Assembly (NCBI RefSeq): GCF_009601015.1
Contig: NZ_WITJ01000003.1
Span: 62,001 to 126,000 of the forward strand
From: Lactococcus hircilactis
GTDB taxonomy: Bacteria > Bacillota > Bacilli > Lactobacillales > Streptococcaceae
Direction: 5' to 3'
Length of the DNA: 64,000 nucleotides
Within the stretch, counting starts at the first letter, position 1, and every line of letters begins with the position of its first letter. The position numbers and the translations under genes were made by a program. The notes below the pieces were generated by a model. That model was not told the origin of the DNA, searched no databases, and saw only the letters and a list, made by a program, of their open reading frames with translations. Of this stretch, positions 28,708 through 38,366 are shown in pieces.

Positions 28708-29925
28708 ATGGGAATCATTAAAGCTGCAACAAGTGCAATGGGTGGAAGTCTTGCTGATCAATGGCTTGAGGTCATTGAACCAAATGAAATGAGTGATCAA
28801 ACAGTATTCACCAAAGGAGTGATGGTCCGTCAAAATGATAAGCGCGGATCAAATAAAAAAGGCACGCAAGATGTCATTACTGACGGTTCTATTGTTCATG
28901 TGTATCCTAACATGATGATGCTTTTGGTTGACGGGGGTAAAATCATTGATTACACTGCTGAAGAAGGCTATTATACCGTCAAAAACGAAACCGCTCCAAG
29001 TATGTTCAATGGGAATCTTCGTGCATCGATTCAAGAGAGTTTTTTCCGCTTCAAATTTGGTGGGGTCACTCCTCAACGTCAGCAAGTGTTCTATATTAAT
29101 TTGCAAGAAATTAAAGGGATTAAATTTGGAACATCGACACCTTTACAATACTTTGATAATTTTTATAATGCTGAACTTTTTGTCAGAACATACGGAACCT
29201 ATTCGATTCGAATCACTGATCCTCTCGCATTTTATGCGAATGCCATTCCTAAAAATCAGGAGCGTGTAGAGATTCAAGACATTAATGATCAGTATCTTTC
29301 AGAATTTTTGACAGCCTTAAACACATCAATCAATCAATATTCCGCTCAAGGAGAGCGTGTTTCTTATCTGACCTCAAAAAGCATGGCACTCGCAAAATAT
29401 ATGGCGGATGTTTTGGATGAGGACTGGAAAAAATTGCGTGGGATGGAAATCGTCTCCGTCGCGCTTTCTGGCATCAGCTACACAGATGATAGTCAAAAAC
29501 TCATCAACATGCGCAATCAAGGGGCAATGCTTGGAGATGCTGCTGTTCGGGAGGGATATGTTCAAGGTGCAGTCGCACGTGGATTAGAAGCGGCTGGTTC
29601 AAATTCGGGCGGTGCGATGAATGCGTTTATGGGAATGAATATGGGGGGGCAAAATCTCGCTAATTTTTCACAAACGAATCAAGCACAAATGGCACAAGAA
29701 CAAACAAAAAATGCAACTCAAGCGACTTGGAACTGTCCTAAGTGTGCCACAGAAAACACAGGAAAATTTTGCTCGAACTGTGGTCAATCCAAACCCGTGC
29801 CTGAATCAGCTCCTTCTGAGATCAAAATGGCATGTAATGCGTGTGGTGCTGTTGTGAATTTAGCTGCTGGCGTACCAAAATTCTGTCCAGAGTGTGGTCA
29901 ACCTTTTGTTGCAAGAGCTTTGTAG
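28708..29925 (+). CDS. SPFH-domain protein with two C-terminal zinc ribbons (YdjI-like)
   Basis: The 405-residue protein has an SPFH/virion-core-like domain over about residues 20-270. A Gly/Met-rich linker follows (around residues 295-320), then two zinc ribbons, CPKCATENTGKFCSNCG and CNACGAVVNL...FCPECG. It matches Bacillus subtilis YdjI, which acts with YdjG, YdjH and PspA at stressed membranes. AAGGAG precedes the ATG. YdjG-like and TPM genes follow, but no pspA is in the window. Confidence 0.85.
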   Translation: MGIIKAATSAMGGSLADQWLEVIEPNEMSDQTVFTKGVMVRQNDKRGSNKKGTQDVITDGSIVHVYPNMMMLLVDGGKIIDYTAEEGYYTVKNETAPSMFNGNLRASIQESFFRFKFGGVTPQRQQVFYINLQEIKGIKFGTSTPLQYFDNFYNAELFVRTYGTYSIRITDPLAFYANAIPKNQERVEIQDINDQYLSEFLTALNTSINQYSAQGERVSYLTSKSMALAKYMADVLDEDWKKLRGMEIVSVALSGISYTDDSQKLINMRNQGAMLGDAAVREGYVQGAVARGLEAAGSNSGGAMNAFMGMNMGGQNLANFSQTNQAQMAQEQTKNATQATWNCPKCATENTGKFCSNCGQSKPVPESAPSEIKMACNACGAVVNLAAGVPKFCPECGQPFVARAL

Positions 29926-29934
29926 GAGTGATTC

Positions 29935-30282
29935 ATGAAAGCTGCACGCATTTTAAGTCGAATCGGAAATATTTTGAATTCGATTGTGTTTGGATTTTTA
30001 TGGATTGGTGCGCTCAGTCAATATCTGGAGAAACATTTTCCCAATGAGATGCTGGGTTATTTGATTTGGTTTTCATTGATTTTACTGTTGGGTTGGATTG
30101 GTCATTTGTGCTTACGCCACACTTCTTTTTTAAGTCGAGTGCTTTTGCGCTGTGCTGCGGTACTATCCTTGATTAATCTCCCCGCATCGCTCCTTCTTTT
30201 TATTGCAAGTTTCATCGCAAAAAAACAGCAGATGGATGCACGAAATGATGATGAGCCTGACAATGATTGGTCAGACTACTGA
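29935..30282 (+). CDS. Small membrane protein of unknown function
   Basis: The 115-residue protein has three hydrophobic segments (about residues 15-30, 40-58 and 70-95) and an acidic tail ending DDEPDNDWSDY. It begins nine bases after the SPFH gene, with GGAGTG upstream, and belongs to that operon. I recognise no family; it may be a membrane partner of the complex. Confidence 0.7.
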   Translation: MKAARILSRIGNILNSIVFGFLWIGALSQYLEKHFPNEMLGYLIWFSLILLLGWIGHLCLRHTSFLSRVLLRCAAVLSLINLPASLLLFIASFIAKKQQMDARNDDEPDNDWSDY

Positions 30283-30347
30283 TTCGAGAGATTCAGATGC
30301 TGACAAAAAGTAGCGATTATTTTAAAAAAAATGAAAGAGAAAAATCA

Positions 30348-31448
30348 ATGAGCGATAACGCTGTATTCACTCAAAAGTGTCCCAACTGTGGTGGTCCGCT
30401 CTTGTTTGATCCTAAATCACAAAAATTCCACTGTAACTACTGTGGCTCAAGTTTCAGCAAAGATGAGGTGAGTGCTGCAGAAGAAAAACAAGTGGACGCC
30501 TCATTTTCGTCAGCACTGACAGAAAATGCTGTCAGTGCTGACAACAATGAAACGACGCAAGAATCAAGTGAAGTGGGCCTATTTTTATGTCCATCTTGTG
30601 GCGCTGAAATCGTGACAGATGCAACCACTGCTTCTACGTTTTGTTTTTACTGTCATAATCCTGTTTTACTCACAGAACGCTTATCTGGAACATTTTTACC
30701 TGAAAAGGTGATTCCGTTTCAAATTGAGCGTGAAACAGCTGAACAGCATTTTTTAAATTGGGTCGGAAAGAAAAAATTCATTCCAAAAGCTTTCTTTAAT
30801 AAAAAGCAAATTGAAAATCTCTCTGGTGTTTATTTTCCTTATTGGCAAGTCGAGGCGAGTGTGGCGGGAAATTTAAGTGCGAGAGGACGAACTGTGCGCG
30901 TTTGGGTTCAAGGAGATACTGAATTTACTGAAACATCAGACTATGCGATTGAGCGAAAAGGAAATTCTGAATTTAAGGATTTAGTCAAAAAAGCACTTCA
31001 AAAAAATCTTTCCGATCATTTAGTGGGTGCTGTTGAACCCTTTGATTTTTCTCAAGCTGTCACTTTTCAGAATCAATATTTGGCAGGTTTTTTAACTGAA
31101 AAACGAGACATCGAATTTAATACATTAGAAGATCAAGTGGAAAATGAATTTCAAAATTATGCCACTCAATTAATGAAAAACACGATTACAGGCTATGTTT
31201 CAGTCACTCAAGAACAAGCCAATCAAACACTCCAAAAAATGGAAAAAGCCTACGTTTTGCTTCCGATTTGGCTATTGACTTATCGTGAACCTGGACGCGA
31301 TAAGCTGTACTATTATGCGATGAATGGGCAAACAGGAAAAGTCGCTGGTGTCCTTCCGATAGATCAAGCAAAATTGATCATCACTACCGCTTTCTTCGCA
31401 GTGATTTTGCTGATCATAGGACTTGCAGTGGGGTATTTATTATCATGA
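30348..31448 (+). CDS. YdjG-like zinc-ribbon membrane protein
   Basis: I use the ATG at 30348 (MSDNAVFTQKCPNCGG), giving 366 residues, because the zinc ribbon begins there; earlier starts lack support. Two zinc ribbons (CPNCGG...CNYCG and CPSCGA...CFYC) lie in the first 105 residues. A mixed domain follows, and a C-terminal membrane helix (about residues 340-362). Between the ribbons, residues 54-65 (SSALTENAVSAD) are encoded by two palindrome copies in two different frames. In B. subtilis YdjG and YdjH bring PspA to the membrane. Confidence 0.82.
   Translation: MSDNAVFTQKCPNCGGPLLFDPKSQKFHCNYCGSSFSKDEVSAAEEKQVDASFSSALTENAVSADNNETTQESSEVGLFLCPSCGAEIVTDATTASTFCFYCHNPVLLTERLSGTFLPEKVIPFQIERETAEQHFLNWVGKKKFIPKAFFNKKQIENLSGVYFPYWQVEASVAGNLSARGRTVRVWVQGDTEFTETSDYAIERKGNSEFKDLVKKALQKNLSDHLVGAVEPFDFSQAVTFQNQYLAGFLTEKRDIEFNTLEDQVENEFQNYATQLMKNTITGYVSVTQEQANQTLQKMEKAYVLLPIWLLTYREPGRDKLYYYAMNGQTGKVAGVLPIDQAKLIITTAFFAVILLIIGLAVGYLLS
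30507..30522. repeat. Dispersed palindrome variant inside the zinc-ribbon gene
   Basis: TCGTCAGCACTGACAG is read as S54-S-A-L-T58. Confidence 0.88.
30529..30544. repeat. Second palindrome variant inside the zinc-ribbon gene
   Basis: CTGTCAGTGCTGACAA lies six bases after the first copy and is read in the other frame, as V62-S-A-D65. The pair lies in the linker between the zinc ribbons. Confidence 0.88.
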
Positions 31449-32236
31449 GAAAAAAAATTATTTTAATCTTCCTCTTCTTTTTGAGTAGTTTTATTTTGGC
31501 AAAGCCAATCGCTGCGCAAACCTCTCCTTTTCAGACGGGTATTGATGATCAAGCACACCTTTTGGGAACACAAGCTGACACATTGAAAACACAAGCCCAA
31601 CATCTGTCAGACGAAATAAAAGCCAGTGTTTTTGTGGTAACCACCCAAACCAATACGCAAGAACCCGCAACTTTTGCGAGAAATTATCTTTCTGATCAGA
31701 TTGGGAGCGGAAAAAATGGGATTGTGTTGTTGATTGATATGGGGCATCGAAAAGTCTATATTTGGGCGACTGGAAATATGAAATATTACATGACAAAAAG
31801 TCACATTGATCAAGCACTTGATCACATTCAGCCCCCGCTCACAAATGGGGATTATCTGTCAGCAGTCACAGCTTTTTATCGCACGACAAAAAGTGCTGTC
31901 AGTGGTGGGATTCCTGGAAAAAATTACACCGTGGATCCTGTGACGGGTGACATTACTTTTCATCGCTCTTTTCAACCCCTCAATATCCTTGTTGCAGTCA
32001 TTGTCGCGCTCCTATTTCCAGCAACTTTTTATTTTAGTGTTCTAAGACGCTACCAAATGAAAGATGCTTCAGCAAAAGTGAGCTATAATCTTGCCCAAAA
32101 CGGACAATTAAATCTGACACAAAGCCAAGATACGTTGATCAATCGATTTGTCACAACCAGACAAATCCCACGAAATACCGATTCAAATGGTGGTTCTGGT
32201 GGTCAAGCAGGTTCAGGTGGCGGACGAAGTTTCTAA
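31445..32236 (+). CDS. TPM-domain membrane protein (YdjH-like)
   Basis: The 263-residue protein starts in the previous stop (ATGA). It has a signal peptide (about residues 1-26), an extracytoplasmic TPM domain (FQTGIDDQAHLL ... GNGIVLLIDM-like, residues 30-150), a membrane helix near residues 178-198 and a Gly/Ser-rich tail ending GGGRSF. It fits the YdjH/YgcG group and completes a YdjI-x-YdjG-YdjH operon. Confidence 0.82.
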   Translation: MRKKIILIFLFFLSSFILAKPIAAQTSPFQTGIDDQAHLLGTQADTLKTQAQHLSDEIKASVFVVTTQTNTQEPATFARNYLSDQIGSGKNGIVLLIDMGHRKVYIWATGNMKYYMTKSHIDQALDHIQPPLTNGDYLSAVTAFYRTTKSAVSGGIPGKNYTVDPVTGDITFHRSFQPLNILVAVIVALLFPATFYFSVLRRYQMKDASAKVSYNLAQNGQLNLTQSQDTLINRFVTTRQIPRNTDSNGGSGGQAGSGGGRSF

Positions 32237-32245
32237 AAATAAAAT

Positions 32246-32283
32246 GAAAAAACGAAATGCAAAAGCACTTCGTTTATTTTTTT
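32246..32283. terminator. Convergent terminator
   Basis: ACGAAATGC and GCACTTCGT pair around AAAA, with A and T runs outside. It serves the TPM gene and the convergent pseudouridine synthase gene. Confidence 0.8.
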
Positions 32284-32810
32284 ATGATACGAGAGGCACC
32301 TGGTGCTAGATTTCCGAGTTCAAATTCACCAATTCGTGTGCGAATCAAACGCAGCGTTGGAAATCCGACGTGTGCAGTCATGCGTCTCACTTGCCGATTT
32401 TTTCCTTCTTTAATCGAAATTTCAATCCAACTCGTCGGAATAGACAGCCGCTTTCGAATCGCTGGAACACGCTCCCAAAGCCATTCTGGCTCTTTGATTC
32501 TTTTGACTTTTGCGGGTAACGTTTTTCCATCTTTTAATACAACACCACGACAAAGCGCATTTTGAGCAGCTTGTGAGAATTCACCTTCTACTTGCACCAC
32601 ATACGTTTTGTATGCTTTTGTTTTGGGATCTGTCAAGCGATGATTCAACTTTCCCTCATCTGTCAATAATAACAAGCCCTCACTGTCTTTGTCAAGTCTT
32701 CCTGCCGCATAAATATTTGGCAGCGCAATATAATCCGCTAAAGTGGGACGTCCTTTTTCGTCTGTGAATTTGGTCAACACATCGAACGGTTTATTAAATA
32801 AAACAATCAT
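32274..32810 (-). CDS. rRNA pseudouridine synthase, RluE-like
   Basis: This 178-residue RsuA-family synthase lacks an S4 domain and has the catalytic Asp in [16 protein letters not shown], plus [21 protein letters not shown]. That form is typical of RluE, which modifies 23S rRNA. It lies alone between carB and the SPFH operon. Confidence 0.85.
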   Translation of the reverse strand: MIVLFNKPFDVLTKFTDEKGRPTLADYIALPNIYAAGRLDKDSEGLLLLTDEGKLNHRLTDPKTKAYKTYVVQVEGEFSQAAQNALCRGVVLKDGKTLPAKVKRIKEPEWLWERVPAIRKRLSIPTSWIEISIKEGKNRQVRRMTAHVGFPTLRLIRTRIGEFELGNLAPGASRIIKK

Positions 32811-32842
32811 TCTTTACTTTCTTTTTCAATTTTTCATTTTGA

Positions 32843-32871
32843 ATTCTATCAAAAAAACGTAAAAAAGACAA
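32843..32871 (-). promoter_or_regulatory. Promoter of the pseudouridine synthase gene
   Basis: TTGTCT (32866-32871) and TAGAAT (32843-32848, with TGA before it) are 17 bases apart. The -35 lies inside the carB terminator hairpin. Confidence 0.55.
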
Positions 32872-32889
32872 GTCCAACTTGTCCTTTTT
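32862..32889 (-). terminator. Terminator after carB
   Basis: GGACAAGT and ACTTGTC pair around a three-base loop, followed by TTTTTT on the minus strand. Confidence 0.85.
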
Positions 32890-32932
32890 ATGCTTAATTC
32901 CTGAATTCACCTTGATTTTTTTCTGTCAGTAC

Positions 32933-32948
32933 TGACAGAATTAGTTTG
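32933..32948. repeat. Dispersed palindrome, exact copy after carB
   Basis: With its flanks it makes a 20-bp palindrome (32931-32950), 28 bases beyond the carB stop and before the main terminator. Confidence 0.95.
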
Positions 32949-32975
32949 AATCGGTTGTGATTCATCCTCACCTTT

Positions 32976-35900
32976 TTAAATGCTCGTTGCCGCAAAACTA
33001 CGAGATTCCATTACTTTTAATATCGCAGCGACAGTGTCCAATGCTGTAAAGAGTGGGATTCCTCTTGAAATTGCTTCTTGTCGGATTCTAAATCCATCAG
33101 TTTCAGCAGTCAATGACGCCCGATTGGATCCCATCGTGTTTACAACAGCTTGAACGCGCCCGTGACGAATGTCCTCAACAATCGTTCCTTCTTCATCCGT
33201 TGATCCAGAAAGTTTTTCAACTTCACGAACATAAAGTCCATTTTCTTTGAAGAATTTTGCCGTACCAGATGTTGCCACAAGACTATACCCAATCTCAGCA
33301 AATCCTTTTGCAAGTGTCAACGTTTCTTCTTTATCTTCATTAGCAACTGTAAAGAGAATGGATCCAAAATCTTCCATGTGAAGTTTTGCAGCTTCAAACG
33401 CTTTATACAGTGCTTTTTCTAGTGTCACATCCGATCCCATTGCTTCACCTGTCGACTTCATTTCTGGTCCCAGTAAACTATCTACTTTTGCAAGTTTCGT
33501 AAATGAAAAGACTGGAATTTTAACGTGAACCATCTTCGGTGTTGGTAAAAGTCCTGATTCATACCCGAGTGAGCGAAGCGTTTGTCCTAATATCATCTTT
33601 GTTGCAAGTTGCGCCATCGGAACATCTGTAACTTTTGAGAGGAACGGGACCGTACGTGAGGCACGCGGATTCACTTCGATAACAAAAACTTCTTCATTGT
33701 GGACGACAAATTGAACATTCATCATCCCAATACAATTGAGTCCCAACGCCATTTTCTTCGTATAATCCACAATCGTATCAATAATTTTTTGCGAGAATGT
33801 TTGAGGAGGATAAACGGCCATCGAATCTCCTGAGTGAACGCCAGCACGTTCAATATGCTCCATAATTCCTGGTAAAAGCACATCTGTCCCATCACAAATC
33901 GCATCCACTTCACACTCGCGCCCTTGAAGATAAGAATCCACAAGAACGGGATGTTCAGGACTTGCTTTAACGGCACGATTCATGTAATCCCGTAAATCTT
34001 TTTCATTATTAATGATTTCCATTGCACGCCCGCCAAGGACAAAACTTGGACGAATCAACACAGGATAACCAATTTTATTGGCATTTGCGACAGCTTCTTC
34101 TTCATTTGTGGCTGTTGCCCCTTTGGGTTGAGGAATGCCGAGCAATTGAAGTGCTTGTTCAAATAATTCACGGTCTTCAGCACGATCTAAATCTTCGACT
34201 TGTGTCCCAAGAATTTTCACTCCAGCTTTTGTTAATGGCGCAGCCAAATTAATTGCAGTTTGTCCACCAAATTGCACAATCACGCCTTCAGGCTGCTCCA
34301 GATCAATGACATTCATGACATCTTCAAAAGTCAAAGGTTCAAAATAAAGTTTATCAGAAATCGAGAAATCCGTAGAAACCGTTTCAGGGTTTGAATTAAT
34401 CACAATTGCTTCAAATCCTGCAGCTTGTACCGCTTTTACTGCATGAACCGTGGCATAATCAAATTCTACCCCTTGTCCAATCCGAATCGGACCAGATCCA
34501 AGAACAATGACTGATTTTTGATCTGATTTGAAAGATTCTGTCACTTGCTCATAAGTTGAGTAAAAATAAGGGGTTTCACTCTCAAATTCTCCCGCACACG
34601 TGTCCACCATTTTGTAAACAGGTGTGAGATGATGTGCTTTTCTAAATGTTCTGATTTCGTCAGCACTGACAGACCAGAGTTGAGCGATTTCACGATCAGA
34701 AAATCCATTGCGTTTTGCATCTGTCAGTACTGACAACGTGTTCGGATGCGCTTTTAAGTCATTTTCAATCTCAATGATGTGAAGTAATTTATCCAAGAAG
34801 AACAAATCAATTTTTGTCAATTCATGAATTTCTTCAATTTCGATGCCACGACGAATCGCCTCACTCACATAGAACAAGCGATCATCTTGAACTTTAACCA
34901 TTTTCTCATAAAGGACTTCATCACTCGCAGTCCGTGCTTCTTGTAAATCATTATGAAATACACCAATTTCAAGCGATCTCACTGCTTTTAAAAAGCTTTC
35001 TTCGATATTTCGACCGACCGCCATCACTTCACCCGTCGCTTTCATTTGGGTGCCCAAATGTCTGTCGCCATGCTCAAATTTGTCAAATGGGAACCGTGCA
35101 ATTTTTGCAACAACATAATCAAGCGCAGGTTCAAACATCGCGTACGTCGTATTGGTGACAGGATTTATGATTTCATCCAATGTCATCCCAACTGCGATTT
35201 TTGCAGACATTTTTGCAATCGGATATCCAGTTGCTTTTGATGCGAGTGCTGAAGAACGAGAGACACGAGGATTTACTTCGATCACACGATATTGAAAACT
35301 CTCTGGATCAAGTGCGAGTTGTACATTACATCCACCTTCGATTTTGAGGGCACGAATAATATTGAGCGACGCATCACGCATCATCTGTACTTCCACATCC
35401 GTCAAGGTTTGAATCGGAGCAAAAACGATAGAATCTCCTGTGTGAACACCGACTGGATCAAAATTTTCCATATTACACACGACAATCGCATTATTGGCTG
35501 AATCACGCATGACTTCATATTCGATTTCTTTGTATCCTGCAATCGACTCTTCAATCAAACATTGCGTCACTGGACTTAATTTAAGACCGTTTTCAACAAT
35601 CTCACGCAAACTTCCTTCATCATCACAAATACCACCACCAGTTCCTCCCATTGTAAACGCCGGACGTACTATGATTGGATAACCAATTTCATTTGCAATC
35701 GCTACCGCTTCATCGACCGTTGTTGCAATGTCACTCTTACAAAGTGGTTCACCGATTTCCTCACACAGTTCTTTGAATAATTCACGATCCTCAGCGCGGT
35801 CAATCGCCGTTAATTTTGTTCCTAAAAGTTCGACACCAAGCTCTTCAAGAATCCCTGATTTAGAGAGTTCCATGGCCATATTTAATCCCGTTTGCCCACC

Positions 35901-36170
35901 AAGGGTTGGTAAAAGAGCATCGGGACGTTCTTTACGCAAAATTTTAGACACAAATTCAACGGTGATGGGTTCGATATAAACAGTATCTGCAATTTCACGG
36001 TCAGTCATAATGGTTGCTGGATTTGAATTCACCAAAACAACCTCATACCCCTCTTCTTTCAAAGCAAGACACGCTTGTGTTCCAGCATAATCAAACTCTG
36101 CAGCTTGTCCAATAATAATTGGACCTGAACCGATAATCATAATTTTCTTAATATCATTACGTTTTGGCAT
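32976..36170 (-). CDS. carB: Carbamoyl-phosphate synthase large subunit
   Basis: CarB makes carbamoyl phosphate for pyrimidines and arginine. At 1064 residues it has both ATP-grasp halves ([20 protein letters not shown] and [20 protein letters not shown]) and the C-terminal allosteric domain. carA is not adjacent. Residues 479-484 (LSVLTD) and 500-504 (SVSAD) in the oligomerisation domain come from two palindrome copies. They fit native helix positions (compare the usual ...AKxxGFSDxxIAxLW-x-VSxxEVR) with no length change. Confidence 0.97.
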   Translation of the reverse strand: MPKRNDIKKIMIIGSGPIIIGQAAEFDYAGTQACLALKEEGYEVVLVNSNPATIMTDREIADTVYIEPITVEFVSKILRKERPDALLPTLGGQTGLNMAMELSKSGILEELGVELLGTKLTAIDRAEDRELFKELCEEIGEPLCKSDIATTVDEAVAIANEIGYPIIVRPAFTMGGTGGGICDDEGSLREIVENGLKLSPVTQCLIEESIAGYKEIEYEVMRDSANNAIVVCNMENFDPVGVHTGDSIVFAPIQTLTDVEVQMMRDASLNIIRALKIEGGCNVQLALDPESFQYRVIEVNPRVSRSSALASKATGYPIAKMSAKIAVGMTLDEIINPVTNTTYAMFEPALDYVVAKIARFPFDKFEHGDRHLGTQMKATGEVMAVGRNIEESFLKAVRSLEIGVFHNDLQEARTASDEVLYEKMVKVQDDRLFYVSEAIRRGIEIEEIHELTKIDLFFLDKLLHIIEIENDLKAHPNTLSVLTDAKRNGFSDREIAQLWSVSADEIRTFRKAHHLTPVYKMVDTCAGEFESETPYFYSTYEQVTESFKSDQKSVIVLGSGPIRIGQGVEFDYATVHAVKAVQAAGFEAIVINSNPETVSTDFSISDKLYFEPLTFEDVMNVIDLEQPEGVIVQFGGQTAINLAAPLTKAGVKILGTQVEDLDRAEDRELFEQALQLLGIPQPKGATATNEEEAVANANKIGYPVLIRPSFVLGGRAMEIINNEKDLRDYMNRAVKASPEHPVLVDSYLQGRECEVDAICDGTDVLLPGIMEHIERAGVHSGDSMAVYPPQTFSQKIIDTIVDYTKKMALGLNCIGMMNVQFVVHNEEVFVIEVNPRASRTVPFLSKVTDVPMAQLATKMILGQTLRSLGYESGLLPTPKMVHVKIPVFSFTKLAKVDSLLGPEMKSTGEAMGSDVTLEKALYKAFEAAKLHMEDFGSILFTVANEDKEETLTLAKGFAEIGYSLVATSGTAKFFKENGLYVREVEKLSGSTDEEGTIVEDIRHGRVQAVVNTMGSNRASLTAETDGFRIRQEAISRGIPLFTALDTVAAILKVMESRSFAATSI
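34657..34672. repeat. Dispersed palindrome variant inside carB
   Basis: TCGTCAGCACTGACAG is read on the minus strand as V501-S-A-D504 of CarB. Confidence 0.88.
34721..34736. repeat. Second palindrome variant inside carB
   Basis: CTGTCAGTACTGACAA is read on the minus strand as L479-S-V-L-T483 of CarB, 64 bases from the other copy and in the other frame. Confidence 0.9.
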
Positions 36171-36276
36171 CGTTTTTTCTCCTTATAAGCGACAATCGCG
36201 CTAATTGCTCACAACAAAAATCGTTGCACCCTTGCAAGCTCTGACAACACAACGCGTTTATCATTGCCATTCGGGC

Positions 36277-36308
36277 AAAAAAACATCTGCCAGAAACCTA
36301 GCAGATGT
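36277..36308 (-). terminator. carB attenuator terminator
   Basis: ACATCTGC and GCAGATGT pair, followed by seven T on the minus strand. A further roughly 100 bases of leader with short repeats (GTTGTG, TGCAA) separates it from the carB start. Confidence 0.88.
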
Positions 36309-36323
36309 GTTCAAAAATGCAGT

Positions 36324-36339
36324 CTGTCAGTACTGACAG
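36324..36339. repeat. Dispersed palindrome, exact copy in the carB leader
   Basis: It lies between the PyrR site and the terminator, 42 bases after the former, closely mirroring the pyrK leader. Confidence 0.95.
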
Positions 36340-36380
36340 AACGCCATCAGCACCATTTACATTTCTATTTCTGTTCACAA

Positions 36381-36401
36381 CCTTGCTAGCCTCTCTGGAC
36401 T
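36381..36401 (-). promoter_or_regulatory. PyrR-binding anti-antiterminator of carB
   Basis: The leader contains AGTCCAGAGAGGCTAGCAAG, the PyrR RNA target, so carB is turned down by uridine nucleotides together with the pyrK operon. Confidence 0.88.
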
Positions 36402-36424
36402 AGATTAAAAGTTTTATTTTTTAT

Positions 36425-36453
36425 ATTGTATCAAAGTCATCCCAAAAATTCAA
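36425..36453 (-). promoter_or_regulatory. carB promoter
   Basis: TTGAAT (36448-36453) and TACAAT (36425-36430, with TGA before it) are 17 bases apart. Confidence 0.75.
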
Positions 36454-36485
36454 GTCACAACATCAGTGAATGCCATTATTTTCTC

Positions 36486-36959
36486 TCAAAGCAGTTTTTC
36501 AATCGCATCCACCATTTTTTCAGGTTCATCAGCGGATGCAAAACGACACACCACATGTCCTGATCGATCAATTAGAAATTTCGTAAAATTCCATTTAATG
36601 GATGACCCTAATGTTCCTTTCGCTTCGCTTTTTAAAAATTGAAATAATGGATCTGCCGCTTTACCATTGACCTTGATTTTTTCAAACATCGTAAAGGTCA
36701 CGCCATAATTTAACTGACAGAACGCTTCAATCTCACTGTTTGTGCCTGCATCTTGCCCCGCAAATTGATTACAAGGAAAGCCCAAAATCTCAAATCCCTG
36801 ATCCTTATACGTTTTATACAACTGCTCCAATCCCGCAAATTGGGGCGTGAACCCGCATCGACTTGCCGTGTTCACAACAACAACAACTTTACCTTTATAA
36901 TCCGCCATCGAAACGGATTGTCCATCCATTTTCACTGCAGAAAAATCATAAAATTCCAT
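36486..36959 (-). CDS. Glutathione peroxidase-family protein
   Basis: The product has 157 residues from the ATG at 36959, which has GGAG seven bases upstream. It shows the thioredoxin-fold peroxidase motifs [15 protein letters not shown] (peroxidatic Cys in place of selenocysteine), [13 protein letters not shown] and [11 protein letters not shown]. It reduces hydroperoxides, probably with thioredoxin or glutathione as donor. Confidence 0.92.
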   Translation of the reverse strand: MEFYDFSAVKMDGQSVSMADYKGKVVVVVNTASRCGFTPQFAGLEQLYKTYKDQGFEILGFPCNQFAGQDAGTNSEIEAFCQLNYGVTFTMFEKIKVNGKAADPLFQFLKSEAKGTLGSSIKWNFTKFLIDRSGHVVCRFASADEPEKMVDAIEKLL

Positions 36960-36998
36960 CGCAATGCTCCTTTTTATCAAAATGCCCCTTTTTTATTT

Positions 36999-37014
36999 CT
37001 GTCAGTACTGACAG
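36999..37014. repeat. Dispersed palindrome, exact copy in a 32-bp palindrome
   Basis: TTTTATTT and AAATAAAA arms extend the core to a perfect 32-bp palindrome (36991-37022). It lies in the 5' leader of the peroxidase gene, downstream of that gene's promoter. Confidence 0.95.
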
Positions 37015-37060
37015 AAATAAAACGTGAGCGTGTGTTCGTGATCTAACGTGTTCTTCTCTT

Positions 37061-37069
37061 ATTATAGCA
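37061..37069 (-). promoter_or_regulatory. Promoter of the peroxidase gene
   Basis: TG-C-TATAAT is an extended -10 (hexamer 37061-37066) on the minus strand. The rest of the gap up to 37265 is A/T-rich and shows no gene. Confidence 0.6.
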
Positions 37070-37248
37070 CACGATTAAAAAAAGAACGCATCCAATCACC
37101 GTTAGGACACGCTCTACATCTAAGAAAATTCTACACCTCACAGCTTAAATTAAACTAAAATGAGAAAAGTCCATTAAAATCAATGCTTTGACAGGATTCT
37201 CACCTTTTCAATCCCCAACTCATCCAAAATCATTTTTTTTAAGAAAAT

Positions 37249-37257
37249 TGTGATAAA
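37249..37257 (+). promoter_or_regulatory. Promoter of the glucosaminidase gene, leaderless-type
   Basis: TG-T-GATAAA ends eight bases before the ATG at 37266, and no ribosome site is present. Confidence 0.4.
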
Positions 37258-37265
37258 CTTAAACT

Positions 37266-37916
37266 ATGCCAAAACGAATAAAAAAACAACAGCATTGGAC
37301 CAATAAAATCACACGATTCATTGCAAAATTAATCTTAGTCATTCTCATGATCGCGGGCATTTCCAAGTTTTCAAGTACTCAAACGAACGATAATCCCACA
37401 TCCAAAACGCTTGCCACCCAAGTTCAACAAGTCACACAATATCATTTTATTCGCACCATTGCTCCGATTGTGAAAACAACCTCAGCGCCCTATCATCTCC
37501 TAAGCTCGATCACACTCGCCCAAGCCTGCTTAGAATCCGATTTCGGACAATCCAGTCTTGCCAGTCAATACCACAATTTATTTGGAGTCAAAGCGTACGG
37601 TGATGTGCCAAAAATCAAATTAGATACAAAAGAATTTGTCAATGGAAAATGGATTACCATTTCAGGATCTTTTCGTGTGTATGAAAACGATACAGCATCC
37701 ATCCAAGGACACGCACGTTTGTTGGCAAACGGAACCACCTGGAATCCCAAGCAATACGCATCAGTGCTCCAAGCAAAAGATTATAAAACTGCCGCAAACG
37801 CTCTCTACACCTCAGGTTATGCAACCGACCCAACTTACGCAAAAAAAATAATTGAAATGATTGAAACCTATCATCTTGACCAATACGATGCCAAAACACC
37901 TCCCACTACCCCTTAA
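37266..37916 (+). CDS. Secreted N-acetylmuramidase/glucosaminidase
   Basis: The 216-residue protein has a basic N-terminus and a membrane or signal helix (about residues 16-36), then a family-73 glucosaminidase domain. Visible motifs are LAQACLESDFGQSSLA with the catalytic Glu, YHNLFGVKAYG and SFRVYENDTASIQGHARLL. It cleaves peptidoglycan like the lactococcal Acm enzymes, but has no LysM or other wall-binding repeats. The start lacks a ribosome site, and a -10 lies just upstream. Confidence 0.88.
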   Translation: MPKRIKKQQHWTNKITRFIAKLILVILMIAGISKFSSTQTNDNPTSKTLATQVQQVTQYHFIRTIAPIVKTTSAPYHLLSSITLAQACLESDFGQSSLASQYHNLFGVKAYGDVPKIKLDTKEFVNGKWITISGSFRVYENDTASIQGHARLLANGTTWNPKQYASVLQAKDYKTAANALYTSGYATDPTYAKKIIEMIETYHLDQYDAKTPPTTP

Positions 37917-37931
37917 AAAATAAGCACAATA

Positions 37932-37940
37932 TGTTATACT
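37932..37940 (+). promoter_or_regulatory. ylxM promoter
   Basis: TG-T-TATACT is an extended -10 about 43 bases before the ylxM ATG. Confidence 0.55.
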
Positions 37941-37982
37941 TAATAAAAATAGTTTTTAGAACATCAAAAACACAGGAGTCTT

Positions 37983-38318
37983 ATGGAAATCGAAAAAACC
38001 AATCGCATGAACACGCTTTTTGAATTCTACGCCACGCTTTTGACGGATAAGCAAATGAATTACATTGAACTTTATTATGCCGATGATTACAGTTTAGCCG
38101 AAATAGCAGAGCAGTTCAGTGTCAGCCGTCAAGCCGTGTATGATAATATCAAACGAACAGAAAAAGTGCTCGAAAGCTACGAAGAAAAACTTCATCTTTT
38201 TTCAAATTACGTCGTCAGAAATCAACTGCTCGATCAACTCATTGAAAAATATGCTGAGGATGCTTATCTCATTGACTCCCTTCAAAAAATTCAAAAAATC
38301 GATGAAGAAGAATTCTAA
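37983..38318 (+). CDS. ylxM: YlxM-type helix-turn-helix protein
   Basis: The 111-residue protein has a sigma-70 region 4-like helix-turn-helix ([39 protein letters not shown]) and a helical C-terminus. YlxM usually lies next to ffh and modulates the signal recognition particle. Here ffh does not follow; the tmRNA gene does. AGGAG precedes the ATG. Confidence 0.88.
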   Translation: MEIEKTNRMNTLFEFYATLLTDKQMNYIELYYADDYSLAEIAEQFSVSRQAVYDNIKRTEKVLESYEEKLHLFSNYVVRNQLLDQLIEKYAEDAYLIDSLQKIQKIDEEEF

Positions 38319-38321
38319 TTT

Positions 38322-38352
38322 TTGACCAAAGCACTCAAAATTATGATATAAT
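38322..38352 (+). promoter_or_regulatory. ssrA promoter
   Basis: TTGACC (38322-38327) and TATAAT (38347-38352, with TGA before it) lie upstream of the tmRNA. The 19-base spacing is long but offset by the extended -10. Confidence 0.65.
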
Positions 38353-38366
38353 AAACTAGTCTATAC

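Noticed and set aside
28869-28885. TGTCATTACTGACGG in the SPFH gene as a palindrome copy
   Set aside because: There are several mismatches, and the match is no better than expected for a single loose hit.
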